Assembly: GCF_964031115.1 (NCBI RefSeq)
Contig: NZ_OZ035006.1
Coordinates: 1,675,605-1,739,604, forward strand
Origin: Spiroplasma endosymbiont of Clivina fossor
Lineage (GTDB): Bacteria > Bacillota_I > Bacilli_A > Mycoplasmatales > Nriv7
Length of the DNA: 64,000 nt
Reading direction: 5' to 3'
Shown: positions 10,126-20,761 of the stretch, in pieces
Layout: the number at the start of each line of letters is the position of its first letter
How positions within the stretch are numbered: the stretch's first letter is position 1
Notes under the pieces: model-generated
Told to the model about the DNA's origin: nothing
What the model saw: the letters and a program-made list of their open reading frames with translations, nothing else
The model's database searches: none
Made by a program: the position numbers and the translations under genes

Positions 10126-10374
10126 ATGTTTAAACTAATTATTATTTTTATCTTAATAACTGTTCTTGGATTATTAGCTGGTAGTCATTTTGAAACTTTA
10201 ACGAACTATATTAGCGAAGGCCTTGCCAATTTTAAAAAGTTTATTACTAGCAATTTAACAATTTTAGAACTGTTTAAACCAATGGCACGAACATTTTCAC
10301 AACATCCAATCTTTACCATTCTTGGCGTTACTTGTGTACTTATTGCCTTATTTATTGTGATTAAAGGACGATAA
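10126..10374 (+). CDS. Phage membrane protein, 82 residues (A)
   Basis: It starts two bases after the preceding stop. There are two hydrophobic helices at the ends (MFKLIIIFILITVLGLLAGS and a C-terminal segment ending IALFIVIKGR) with an amphipathic middle holding LFKPMARTFSQHPIF. The FSQHPIF motif is kept in B, C, D and E. It may be a second minor coat protein; the function is not established. Confidence 0.8.
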   Translation: MFKLIIIFILITVLGLLAGSHFETLTNYISEGLANFKKFITSNLTILELFKPMARTFSQHPIFTILGVTCVLIALFIVIKGR

Positions 10375-10396
10375 AAAATATGAAAGAAGAATTAAA

Positions 10397-10789
10397 ATGA
10401 AAAAACTTTTAGTAAAATTATTTAAAAAAGATAATTCAAAAGAAAAAGCGCTGTTAAAATTAAGAATTAAAAATTCTTTTAAAAAGCAATGGTTAAAAAT
10501 AGCATTAAGTATCATTTTCATCTTTATAAGCTTATTAATTTGTGCATTAACAGCAATCGATACTAAATGAATAACCGGAACAAGTAACGAATTTAATAAT
10601 TTTATGAATGAAGAGATGGTTAAATTCTTTGGAAAGTTCAATAGTGGTATTATGCTGGCAGGAATATTTGTTTTTTGATGAGGCGGAGCAATATATTTTG
10701 CAATTAAATTTGAAAAATTAATCCGCTTTATTATTCAAAAAATTAAAGCAAAAAGAGCCTTGAAAAATGAAATCAAACAAATTAATTAG
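10397..10789 (+). CDS. Phage two-span membrane protein, 130 residues (A)
   Basis: A basic N-terminus leads into a helix (ALSIIFIFISLLICAL), a periplasm-facing loop starting DTKWITGTSNEF, a second helix with WWGGAIYFAI, and a basic tail. Its end overlaps the next gene by 23 bases. Relatives: B 48020-48412, C 57043-58507 (IS-disrupted), and D 35814-36164, where it has moved behind rep. Confidence 0.75.
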
Positions 10790-11039
10790 TTCTTTAAAAA
10801 AATATTGATGGAGAATTTTACCTTACATTTTTATAATTATTATCTTTTTCATTCCATTTTTAAAATTGGAAATTAATTATTTGAAATTATTATATGAAAA
10901 ATTTGAAGCATTAATTTCACTTATGATACTAGGATATTTAGATATATGCATTACAATAGCTGTAACTATAAATTGTGGTATTGAGTGACTTATTAAAAAA
11001 ATTAAAGAAAAAAGAACAATGAAAAATAAAATATTTTAA
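10767..11039 (+). CDS. Phage two-span membrane protein, 90 residues (A)
   Basis: It begins MKSNKLISSLKKYWWRILPY, with two hydrophobic helices separated by YLKLLYEKFEALIS and a basic C-terminus. It overlaps the previous gene by 23 bases in a different frame, and this overlap is kept in B, C and D, which supports both starts. The role is unknown; it travels as a pair with the preceding gene. Confidence 0.75.
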
Positions 11040-11054
11040 AAAGGAGTGATAAAA

Positions 11055-12935
11055 ATGTTTATGAAAATATTTACCGTGCTAATTATTAGTTTCAATAATA
11101 TTTTTACCATTTCCCAAAACATTAACAATGATGAAATGACAACACAATCACTAATTAGAAATAAAAGACAAAATAATAAAATTTATAATTTTGAAATCAA
11201 AAACTTACAAAAGGTGAGATTTCATTTTGGTGACCTCGTAACTTGGACAACAACCAGACTTATAGAAGTCAATATAAATAAAAAAGATAATAGCGATTTA
11301 AATGAAAAGTTACCGGAATTAAAAAATTTAAACAATCTTACTTTCAAATTTATACGATCAGAATTTTCTGATAATCAGAGTAAACAACAAAAAATTCAAA
11401 AATTAATAACTACATATGGAACCAAAGTAGGAAAGAAAGAATGAGTAATCAATAAAAAAATAACAATCAGAGCAAAAGGCACAATTTTAAATGACTACAA
11501 ACAAGATGATAATATAACAGATTACAGTTTAATATGTACAAATGATTTTGAAATTGAAATTAAAAAAGATAGCACCGATATTGATTTACCAGAAACAACT
11601 ATTAACTTTGACGGTAATCACAAATACAGCGATGTTATTGATAACCTTGATTATTTAATGATTCACCGTGGTGATTTTGATAAATTTAATTACTCGTATC
11701 TCTATTGAACACCAGTATTTAATTTCATTAATACTTTAGAAAAAGGGTATTACAAAGAATTTACCATTAAAAATCATGGTTTTAAAAACGAAAGCTATTT
11801 TTATCACAAAACTTCTAGTAGTAAAGATGAAATTAATACAAATATTTTGAAAATTAAAGCTTTTAATAAAACCTTAATTGCGGGTAATAACTATTTACAA
11901 TTATTACACGGTGAAAGTGAAATCTGAAAATATGCCACTGCAAATGCTAACGATTATTACTTAATTAAGTATCTTTTTGGTACCTTAAATTATCTTAATG
12001 TTAAATTTAGTTTTTTGAGATACGATCCTGAATTAAAAAATGACATTTACCTTTATTTTAAAAACAACATTCCTAGTATTAACAACAGCGAGTACAAAAA
12101 TGTTTTTGACGAAATCTATGAAATTCTTGGCAATTTCTTTTCCAGTTTATTTTATGCGACTTTTGATATGGACGAAAAAACTCATACCGAAATTGATTTT
12201 AAAGGCGTAGATAATTATAACAAGAACTATTTTATTCAAATTGGTTTCTTTTATCGTTCGTTAATTACTTTTTATCCCAAAAAATACTTAGTAAATATTA
12301 TGGGAGACTCAGAATTATTACTAAGAAGTTATTTTTTTACTTTTGATAAAAAAACGCACCAAGAAAATTTTAATGCTATTAAAAATAATAACAGTATCTA
12401 TCAAATTGAATTTAATGTTCTTAAATCTTACGACAATAAACTGATTACCTTGCCAACCAGTAAGACTGCTAACAGCATTAATTACTTCAATACGGACATT
12501 GATATTCGCTATGGCATTAATATTTTTACCTTAACTTTTCCTTTGTACCATAAAACAAATACCTCTAATTATAATTTTAAAATTTATGACTTTAATGTCC
12601 TTAATTCCACAGCGTTTATACCTGATGGTTCAACTAACTCGGAATGAGATGACATAATTCCGCCAGCAAATTGTAAATATTCTGGACGATGAATCCCTAC
12701 TTTTAATGACATTGGCTGTGCCATTCAAAATGCTGGTATCAAAATGATTAATTGAATGCTAACGGCTTCGCAAATCATTACAATTTTACGGCCATTAGCA
12801 ATTATTGCAAAAGCAACAGTTACCTTTTCAACCGCAATTTTCCCAGTTTTTAAAACAGTACCCGCCTTTTACTATACCTTTCAATTTTTAATCGGTTTTG
12901 CCATCTTTCTAATGATATTAAGAATTTTTGTATAA
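11055..12935 (+). CDS. pIII-like attachment protein, type-1 N-domain (A)
   Basis: The 626-residue protein starts at ATG 11055, 8 bases after AAGGAG. It has a signal peptide (about residues 1-20), a basic RNKR motif, and a variable N-terminal domain (about 41-170). A conserved body follows from LDYLMIHRGDFDKFNYSYLY, and the C-terminus has two hydrophobic segments including FLIGFAIFLMILRIF. Signal peptide, exposed domain and C-terminal anchor match filamentous-phage pIII, which binds the host receptor. The N-domain is repeated almost exactly in the downstream lipoprotein (12987-13502). Only the N-domain differs strongly between prophages. Confidence 0.8.
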
Positions 12936-12986
12936 TATATATATATATATATATATTGGAAAAAATAAAATAAAGGAGTTAATTTT
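12931..12986 (+). promoter_or_regulatory. (AT)11 tract and TATAAT before lipoprotein gene (A)
   Basis: TATAAT at 12931-12936 overlaps the stop of the attachment gene. It runs into 11 AT units (12935-12956), followed by an AAAGGAG box before ATG 12987. Homologous tracts have 9 units in C and 6 in B. Such a dinucleotide run can slip during replication and change promoter spacing. Confidence 0.5.
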
Positions 12987-13502
12987 ATGAAATTTTTAAA
13001 TATAACCGCTGTTTTAGGATTAATAACACTACCAATAATCGGCTGTTCCAAAAAAACAAATGAACCAGTAAAACAAAAAAATAAAGATAGTAATAAAGAT
13101 ATTAATAAAATTTATAATTTTGAAATCAAAAACTTACAAAAGGTGAGGTTTCATTTTGGTGACCTCGTAACTTGGCCAACAACCAGACTTATAGAAGTTA
13201 ACATAAAGAAAGAAGATAATATCAATCTAAATGAAAAATTACCGGAATTAAAAAATTTAAACAATCTTACTTTCAAATTTATACAATCAGAATTCTCTAA
13301 TAATCAGAGTAAACAACAAAAAATTCAAAAATTAATAACTACATATGGAACCAAAGCAGGAAAGAAAGAATGAGTAATCAATAAAAAAATAACAATTAAA
13401 GCACAAGGCACAAATTTAAATGACTACAAACAAGATGATAATACAACAGATTATAGTTTAATATGTACAAATAATTTTGAAATTGAAATTGAAAATCCTT
13501 AA
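12987..13502 (+). CDS. Phage lipoprotein carrying the cognate attachment-protein domain (A)
   Basis: The 171-residue protein has a lipoprotein signal with lipobox LPIIGC (Cys20) and a short Lys/Asn linker. Residues about 40-169 match residues 41-170 of the attachment protein of the same prophage nearly everywhere (NKIYNFEIKNLQKVRFHFGD in both). It has none of the body or membrane anchor of that protein. After lipidation it would display the virion receptor-binding domain on the cell surface. Superinfection exclusion or receptor masking is a reasonable inference, by analogy with the effect of pIII N-domains in Ff-infected cells. Confidence 0.8.
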
Positions 13503-13605
13503 TAACTAAATTAAAAAACTGTTAAAATCACTACCCCAAAATGTAGCTTTATATGATGATACTGCTCTTAAACAACTTTTTCATTTTTTTATTTTGTCAA
13601 AATAA

Positions 13606-13640
13606 AAACCAGTAATTTTAGTTAATTACTGGTTTGAATA
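13606..13640 (+). terminator. Terminator closing prophage A
   Basis: AAACCAGTAATT and AATTACTGGTTT form a perfect 12-bp stem around a 6-base loop (13606-13635), with T-rich flanks on both sides, so it may serve both strands (prophage A and the convergent propeller gene). The same hairpin closes prophage B at 45190-45219. Confidence 0.85.
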
Positions 13641-13646
13641 TTTTTT

Positions 13647-14970
13647 GGGACTGTACAATTAACTGTGTCTTTAAGTAATTAACTTAAATTCACTCTGTCC
13701 TCAAATTTTATCATTAAATGTGAAATTGCACTACCCCAATTTTGAATTGGCATCGTTCATTTCTTAACCATATTTTGAAATGCTAAATAAAATATTTTAA
13801 AAACTGATGCGTCATTAGGAAAAATCTTTTTATTCTTAATGACTTTTCTTAGTTGACTATTAACAGATTCAATCGCATTAGTTGTGTAAATAATCCTTCT
13901 AAATTCTTGAGGATATTCAAGAAAAATTATTAAATTATTTCAGTTATTTTTTCATGATTTAGTAATTTGTGGATACTTTTTATTTCATTTTTCAGAAAAA
14001 TGATCTAAAGCAACTAGCGCTATTTCTTCATTAATTGCTGTATAAATTGATTTTAAATCATTAGCTACAAGTTTGCGATCTTTGTAAGGGACAAATTTTA
14101 AACTATTACGAATTTGATGAACAATGCATAATTGGTGCTGTGTTTTTGGGAACACAGCTTCTATTGCATCAGACATTCCAGTTAAATTATCGCTACAAGC
14201 AACAAGAATATCTTGTAAGCCACGATTTTTCATTTCCGTAAGATTATTAAGTCAAAATTTGGCGCCCTCATTCTCGCTAATTCACATTCCTAAAATATCT
14301 TTTAAACCATCTAAATTAATTCCTAAGGCAAGATAAACTGCTTTATTTATTATTCGTTTATCTTGCTTTACTTTAACAACAATACAATCAAAATAAACAA
14401 TCGGATAAATCTTCTCTAAAGGTTTAGTTTGTCACATTTTAACTTCTTCAATAACATCATCAGTTATTTGACTAATTAAACTTTCTGAAATTTCTGCTCC
14501 GTGATAGAATTCTTGCAATTGTGCTTTGATATCAGAAATTGTCATTCCTCTTGCATATAAAGAAATTACTTTTTGATCAAAGTTATCAAATCTTCTTTGT
14601 CTTTTCGGAATAATTACTGGTTCAAAAGTACTATTTCGATCTCTTGGTACATCAATTGCGATTGAACCATTTTTAGTAATAATGGTTTTTTGTGTGTTGC
14701 CATTTCTTTTATTATGATTCTCATCAGTTTCAAGATAATCTTTAATTTCCGTATTTAACATTCGTTCAGTTAATTTTTTGGTAAATTCCTGAAAAATAGT
14801 ATTGCCTTTAAATAAATCTTGTGGATTATCAATATTTTCTAAAAAATAATCAACAACTTTATCAATTGCATCAGGTTCTTTTTTTATTTTTTTTTTTGTC
14901 ATTTTCTGTTCTCCTTCGTTTAAGTATAATTCAGAATGAATTATCGAGACACAGAATTTTGGACAGGCCC
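13647..14970 (-). mobile_element. IS256-like element, copy 2
   Basis: A 1324-bp copy with the same ends as copy 1, flanked by an exact 8-bp duplication TATTTTTT. It lies between the terminator of prophage A and the convergent propeller gene. Confidence 0.9.
13679..14902 (-). CDS. IS256-family transposase, copy 2
   Basis: Full-length 407-residue Mutator-type transposase, read with UGA as Trp and essentially identical to the copy at 2174-3397, including the [11 protein letters not shown] start and all catalytic motifs. Confidence 0.95.
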
Positions 14971-16573
14971 TATTTTTTATTTTTACAAGAAATTTAAACT
15001 TGTTGGGCTTGTTTTAATTAAAGTTATTGTTCTAAATAGCTAATATCGTTTTTATAAAACTTTATACTATAGTAGTAACTGTATTTGTTCTTACCGACCC
15101 TTCTCTTTCTGATGAAAAAAATGCTTCACCGTTAAATGTTATTTTATCATTGTTTTTATCTATAGTAATTTCATTGGGTAATAAATTATATTTTTGTAAA
15201 ATTTGCATTACTTCTGTAATTGATAATGTAACTATTTGTTCTTTATTGTTATCATCAATTATTTTGGCAGTAATATTTCCTGTAATTTTTTGTTTTAAAT
15301 TTAATATAACTTTAGATGTAATTATTCTTACTGGATAAGTAATTTTTAATTTTTCATTGGGATTAAGTTCAAATTTATCAGCGGGTTCCTTAAAAATACT
15401 TAAAATCATTTCTTTTTCTTGTTTATTTGTGTTTGATAAATCAAATTCATTTGATAATACATTAATGATTTCAGAATTTTCATTATTTATATTTGTAAAA
15501 TCTGTTAATTTTATTTCATCATCAGAATTTATGTTTCAACCATTTAATTTATTTTCTTGTTTTGTTTTAGTTAATCCTGTTGTAATTTGAAATACTAATT
15601 TTGATTTTGAATTATATTCACAAGCAGGTACATTAAATGATCTTGTATTTGGAGTTTTATTGATAATTTCTCTATCAGAACATACATTTTTAGGAACATT
15701 AGATCATAAAAATGAATTTTCTTTTTTTGTTATTTCAATATCTCAAAAATTTAAATTATCAGTATCAATATAATTTATTTCCTTAAATTTTAAATTAGGA
15801 TTTTCGTCTCGAAATTTAAAAAATAATGCTTTTTTAATCAATTCATTTAAATTAATAATTTTATTTTGCCCATTATCAATTGAATAATGTATTTTTATAT
15901 TATTATCATTATTATTTAAATTATCTTTTATTTTTACTATAGCTGAATTATTTGTTTTACTAATAATTTCTAATTGTGAAATATCTAAATCAGGATTTAA
16001 ATAATTTAATTCATTCAAAATTTCAGTATCAGAATTATCATTAATTTGTCATAAATTTGAATTTAAATAGTATTCACTATATTCATAAACATTATGATCT
16101 TGTGAACCAAAATATAATTTATTATTTAAAACCACACCAGAAGAATCAACATTGTTATTTGTTCTAATAATGATTTTTTGCTGTCCTGTAATTGGATCAT
16201 ACTCATAAACATTATTATCGTGTGAACCAAAATATAATTTATTGTTGAAAACCACACCAGAAGATCTTATTCAGCTATTTGCTTTAATAACAACTTTTTG
16301 TTTTGCCGTTGTAGGGTCATACTCATAAACATTACTATCATCCGAACCAAAATATATTTTGTTTTTAAAAACCACACCAGAAGAATCAATTATACCATTT
16401 GCTTTAATAACAACTTTTTGTTGGCCTGTAATCGGCTCATACTCATAAACATTATTATCATGTGAACCAAAATATAATTTATTATTTAAAGTAACTCCAC
16501 TAGAATAAACTTCACCATTTGTTTTAATAGCAATTTTTTGTTGATTTGTCACTGGATCATATTCATAAATATT

Positions 16574-17641
16574 AGACTTCTTGCAAAATTAATTTAAAAT
16601 ATAATTGAATTGTTGTTTTTAATAAAAAGGTGGAATTTAAATGAAATTTAAAAAAAATAATCAAATAAGTGATAAAAATTTTTTAAGATTAACTGGTATT
16701 AAACATACTACTTTTAATAAAATGCTAGAAATTTTAAAAATAGAAGAATTAAAAAAGAGATTTCGTCGCGGAAGAACCAATAAATTATCATTAGAAAATC
16801 GTATTTTAATGACTTTAGAATATTGAAAAGAATATAGAACTTATTTTCATATTGCAAAAAGTTATGATATTAGTGAAAGTAGTTGTTATAGAAATATCAA
16901 ATGAATTGAAGACACTTTAATAAAACACCCTAATTTTCAACAACTTACTGGTCAAAAATCACTATTAAAAGATTATTTCAAAGATAAGACTGTTATAATT
17001 GATGTAACTGAAAGCCAAATCCAACGCCCAAAAAAAGACAAAAACAGCACTACTCAGGAAAAAAGAAAAAACACACAATAAAAACACAAGTTATAATTGA
17101 AAAAGATAGTAAAAAAATTATTAGTTCTGATTTTTCTTATGGTAAAAACCATGACTTTAAAATTTTAAAAGATTCAAAAATTAAATTTTTACCAGAAACA
17201 ACTGTTTTAGTGGATTTAGGTTATCAAGGCATACAAAAAATTAATCATAATGTTTTAATTCCTAAAAGAAAATCAAAGAAAAACCCTTTAAATAAAGAAG
17301 AAAAGCAAAATAATGAGCGAATTTCAAAAATGAGAATTGTTATTGAAAATGTTTTTGCTATACTTAAAAAATTTAAAATTATTAGTGAAAAATATCGAAA
17401 TCGTAGAAAAAGATTTGCTTTAAGATTTAATTTAATAGCTTCAATTTATAATTTACAACTATTAGTTTAAATATATTTGATAATTTAAAATTTCAGTCTT
17501 TTTTTATTGTAAATAATAATTTTTATTATGTTTTAATGACAAAATATTTGTAAAAATAATCTAAAAATTATTTTAATAACACTTTTATATTTATTTTAAA
17601 TTTAAAAATTATAATTATCATATTAATTTTGCAAGAAGTCT
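16574..17641 (+). mobile_element. IS5-type (ISL2-like) element, copy 1
   Basis: The 1068-bp element has ends AGACTTCTTGCAAAATTAAT and the inverse, with a 3-bp target duplication ATT. The insertion splits one repeat of the propeller gene, and removing it restores the frame. It is the reference for the five other copies. Confidence 0.9.
16641..17470 (+). CDS. IS5-type transposase made by -1 frameshift
   Basis: Two overlapping frames. The first begins MKFKKNNQISDKNFLRLTGI and ends at 17079-17081; it contains a helix-turn-helix and the first catalytic Asp (VIIDVTE). A run of seven A at 17030-17036 (CCA AAA AAA G) permits a -1 slip into the second frame, with LVDLGYQG and ENVFAILKKFK, ending at 17470. 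The same layout is kept in all copies, so the shift looks programmed, as in related IS5 groups. An AAAGGTGG box precedes the start. Confidence 0.85.
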
Positions 17642-17792
17642 ATTATGTTCATCTAATGAACAAAAATATAATTTATTGTTTAAAATTCTACCAGAAGATC
17701 AAACTTGCCCTTCTGTTTTAATAACAACTTTTTGTTGATTTGTTACTGGATCATATTCATAAACATTATGATCTCATGAACCAACATATAAT

Positions 17793-18838
17793 AGACTTCT
17801 TGCAAAATTAATTTAAAATATAATTGAATTGTTGTTTTTAATAAAAAGGTGGAATTTAAATGAAATTTAAAAAAAATAATCAAATAAGTGATAAAAATTT
17901 TTTAAGATTAACTGGTATTAAACATACTACTTTTAATAAAATGCTAGAAATTTTAAAAATAGAAGAATTAAAAAAGAGATTTCGTCGCGGAAGAACCAAT
18001 AAATTATCATTAGAAAATCGTATTTTAATGACTTTAGAATATTGAAGAGAATATAGAACTTATTTTCATATTGCAAAAAGTTATGATATTAGTGAAAGTA
18101 GTTGTTATAGAAATATCAAATGAATTGAAGACACTTTAATAAAACACCCTAATTTTCAACAACTTACTGGTCAAAAATCACTATTAAAAGATTATTTCAA
18201 AGATAAGACTGTTATAATTGATGTAACTGAAAGCCAAATCCAACGCCCAAAAAAAGACAAAAACAGCACTACTCAGGAAAAAAGAAAAAACACACAATAA
18301 AAACACAAGTTATAATTGAAAAAGATAGTAAAAAAATTATTAGTTCTGATTTTTCTTATGGTAAAAACCATGACTTTAAAATTTTAAAAGATTCAAAAAT
18401 TAAATTTTTACCAGAAACAACTGTTTTAGTGGATTTAGGTTATCAAGGCATACAAAAAATTAATCATAATGTTTTAATTCCTAAAAGAAAATCAAAGAAA
18501 AACCCTTTAAATAAAGAAGAAAAGCAAAATAATGAGCGAATTTCAAAAATGAGAATTGTTATTGAAAATGTTTTTGCTATACTTAAAAAATTTAAAATTA
18601 TTAGTGAAAAATATCGAAATCGTAGAAAAAGATTTGCTTTAAGATTTAATTTAATAGCTTCAATTTATAATTTACAACTATTAGTTTAAATATATTTGAT
18701 AATTTAAAATTTCAGTCTTTTTTTATTGTAAATAATAATTTTTATTATGTTTTAATGACAAAATATTTGTAAAAATAATCTAAAAATTATTTTTAAATTT
18801 AAAAATTAATATGATAATTATAATTTTGCAAGAAGTCT
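17793..18838 (+). mobile_element. IS5-type element, copy 2, at a rearrangement junction
   Basis: Same ends as copy 1, but the flanks (AAT left, AGT right) do not match and the neighbours belong to different genes. The right end has lost about 20 bases, and a 16-base stretch next to it is inverted relative to the other copies. It probably marks a recombination joint rather than a simple insertion. Confidence 0.85.
17860..18689 (+). CDS. IS5-type transposase, copy 2 (-1 frameshift)
   Basis: Same two-frame gene as at 16641-17470, with the A7 slip site near 18249-18255. One substitution (WREYRTYF in place of WKEYRTYF) is shared with copies 3-6. Confidence 0.85.
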
Positions 18839-18839
18839 A

Positions 18840-19295
18840 GTATATGATGCTAGTAATGAAAATACATATCTAGATACATTAACTACAAATTCAAAATCAG
18901 CAAAAATTGCAATTCCAATTAAAAATTATAGAAATTTTATTGTTTTGCCACGAGCAAAAGACGGTTTACTAGTTAACGGTTCATATAATCGGTTTTGAAA
19001 AACAGAAAATAATTATATGGGAACAATCGCAGCAAGTAATGTCAATAAAATCATCGTTGATAACCATAAATTACAACAACAAAATAGTAGTAAAATACTA
19101 TCTTTTTTAATTGATGAAAAAGAATACTTTTTGCGAGTTTTAACCCCACGCGAATGTTGATTATTAATGGGATTTAGTAATAAAGACTTTGATAAAGCAA
19201 GAAAAGTTGTTTCAGAAACTCAACTTTATAAACAAGCTGGCAATAGCATTGTCATTGATGTGTTAAAAAAATTTTTACAGCAATGTTTCAAATAG
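18840..19295 (+). pseudogene. DNA cytosine-5 methyltransferase, C-terminal fragment
   Basis: About 151 residues are open from the IS5 joint at 18838 to TAG 19293-19295. The end carries the C-terminal signature of the C5-methyltransferase family: RVLTPRECWLLMGFSNKDF and YKQAGNSIVIDVL (motifs IX-X region, where the conserved Gly-Asn-Ser closes the SAM fold). The catalytic PC motif and the N-terminal half are gone, so it is inactive. A second gene, starting at 19316 after AAAGGAAAAA and reading MQNKRK, is cut after seven codons by an IS1595-like element; it may have been the partner in a restriction-modification pair. Confidence 0.8.
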
Positions 19296-19412
19296 AAAGG
19301 AAAAATTAAAGATGCAAAATAAGAGAAAAGTTTTTTAATTTTGTCGAAAACTCTTGATAAAATAAAAAAAATCATCAACTTGATAATTTTAAAAGGCTTT
19401 TATGTAAAATTA

Positions 19413-20733
19413 GAGCCTGTCCAAAATTCTGTGTCTCGATAATTCATTCTGAATTATACTTAAAAGAAGGAGAACAGAAAATGACAAAAAAAATAAAAAA
19501 AGAACCTGACGCAATTGATAAAGTTGTTGATTATTTTTTAGAAAATATTGATAATCCACAAGATTTATTTAAAGGCAATACTATTTTTCAGGAATTTACC
19601 AAAAAATTAACTGAACGAATGTTAAATACGGAAATTAAAGATTATCTTGAAACTGATGAGAATCATAATAAAAGAAATGGCAACACACAAAAAACCATTA
19701 TTACTAAAAATGGTTCAATCGCAATTGATGTACCAAGAGATCGAAATAGTACTTTTGAACCAGTAATTATTCCGAAAAGACAAAGAAGATTTGATAACTT
19801 TGATCAAAAAGTAATTTCTTTATATGCAAGAGGAATGACAATTTCTGATATCAAAGCACAATTGCAAGAATTCTATCACGGAGCAGAAATTTCAGAAAGT
19901 TTAATTAGTCAAATAACTGATGATGTTATTGAAGAAGTTAAAATGTGACAAACTAAACCTTTAGAGAAGATTTATCCGATTGTTTATTTTGATTGTATTG
20001 TTGTTAAAGTAAAGCAAGATAAACGAATAATAAATAAAGCAGTTTATCTTGCCTTAGGAATTAATTTAGATGGTTTAAAAGATATTTTAGGAATGTGAAT
20101 TAGCGAGAATGAGGGAGCCAAATTTTGACTTAATAATCTTACGGAAATGAAAAATCGTGGGTTACAAGATATTCTTGTTGCTTGTAGTGATAATTTAACT
20201 GGGATGTCTGATGCAATAGAAGCTGTTTTCCCAAAAACACAGCATCAATTATGCATTGTTCATCAAATTCGCAATAATTTAAAATTTGTTCCTTACAAAG
20301 ATCGCAAACTTGTAGCTAATGATTTAAAATCAATTTATATAGCAATTAATGAAGAAATAGCGTTAATTGCTTTAGATCATTTTTCAGAAAAATGAAATAA
20401 AAAGTATCCACAAATTACTAAATCATGAAAAAATAACTGAAATAATTTAATAATTTTTCTTGAATATCCTCAGGAATTTAGAAGAATTATTTACACAACT
20501 AATGCGATTGAATCTGTTAATAGTCAATTAAGAAAAGTCATTAAGAATAAAAAGATTTTTCCTAATGACGCATCAGTTTTTAAAATATTTTATTTAGCAT
20601 TTCAAAATATGGTTAAGAAATGAACGATGCCAATTCAAAATTGGGGTAGTGCAATTTCACATTTAATGATAAAATTTGAAGACAGAGTGAATTTAAGTTA
20701 ATTATTTAGAGACACAGTTAATTGTACAGTCCC
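19413..20733 (+). mobile_element. IS256-like element, copy 3
   Basis: A 1321-bp copy with left end GAGCCTGTCC. The exact 8-bp duplication TAAAATTA shows it entered the IS1595-like element. It is of the variant that lacks one Lys codon in the N-terminus ([10 protein letters not shown]). Confidence 0.9.
19481..20701 (+). CDS. IS256-family transposase, copy 3
   Basis: Full-length 406-residue Mutator-type transposase. It differs from copy 1 by loss of one Lys near the N-terminus and a few substitutions (NNLKF, SIYIAIN). Confidence 0.95.
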
Positions 20734-20761
20734 TAAAATTACTATTTTTACTTTAACTTTT

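Larger units (their letters stand above)
6923..13635 (+). mobile_element. Plectrovirus (SpV1-like) prophage A
   Basis: The unit begins GGACGCATAAAG, with about 500 bases of conserved noncoding DNA. It carries twelve genes on the plus strand ending with a lipoprotein, and closes with a strong terminator. Gene order is a 108-residue protein, three small membrane proteins, a basic peptide, coat protein, Zot-like ATPase, four membrane proteins, attachment protein and lipoprotein. No rep or integrase gene is present. Prophage C (54361-61981) is nearly identical in inverted orientation; prophage B (45190-51840) is a diverged relative. Confidence 0.9.
15062..17792 (-). pseudogene. Secreted 40-residue-repeat propeller surface protein, 5' end lost, split by IS5
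   Basis: Pieces at 17792-17642 and 16573-15062 join in frame across the IS5 copy at 16574-17641. At least six 40-residue repeats of the form LYFGSHDNNVYEYDPITGQQ plus a Val/Ile-rich half follow one another, as in PQQ- or kelch-like beta-propellers. They lead into a C-terminal region nearly identical to that of the intact gene at 41449-43764 (ELNYLNPDLDI, VPKNVCSDREIINKTPNTRS, ending VTTIV). The start is lost beyond a second IS5 copy at 17793, whose other side is an unrelated methyltransferase. It is convergent with prophage A. Confidence 0.75.

Noticed and set aside
6923-13635. Prophage A as a tailed-phage or integrative plasmid
   Set aside because: Gene sizes, coat-protein layout, Zot-like ATPase and pIII-like protein all point to a filamentous plectrovirus; no terminase, portal or partition genes exist.
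15150-15338. Short ORF opposite the propeller C-terminus
   Set aside because: No ribosome-binding site; it is the shadow of the conserved C-terminal domain and recurs at 43488 for that reason.
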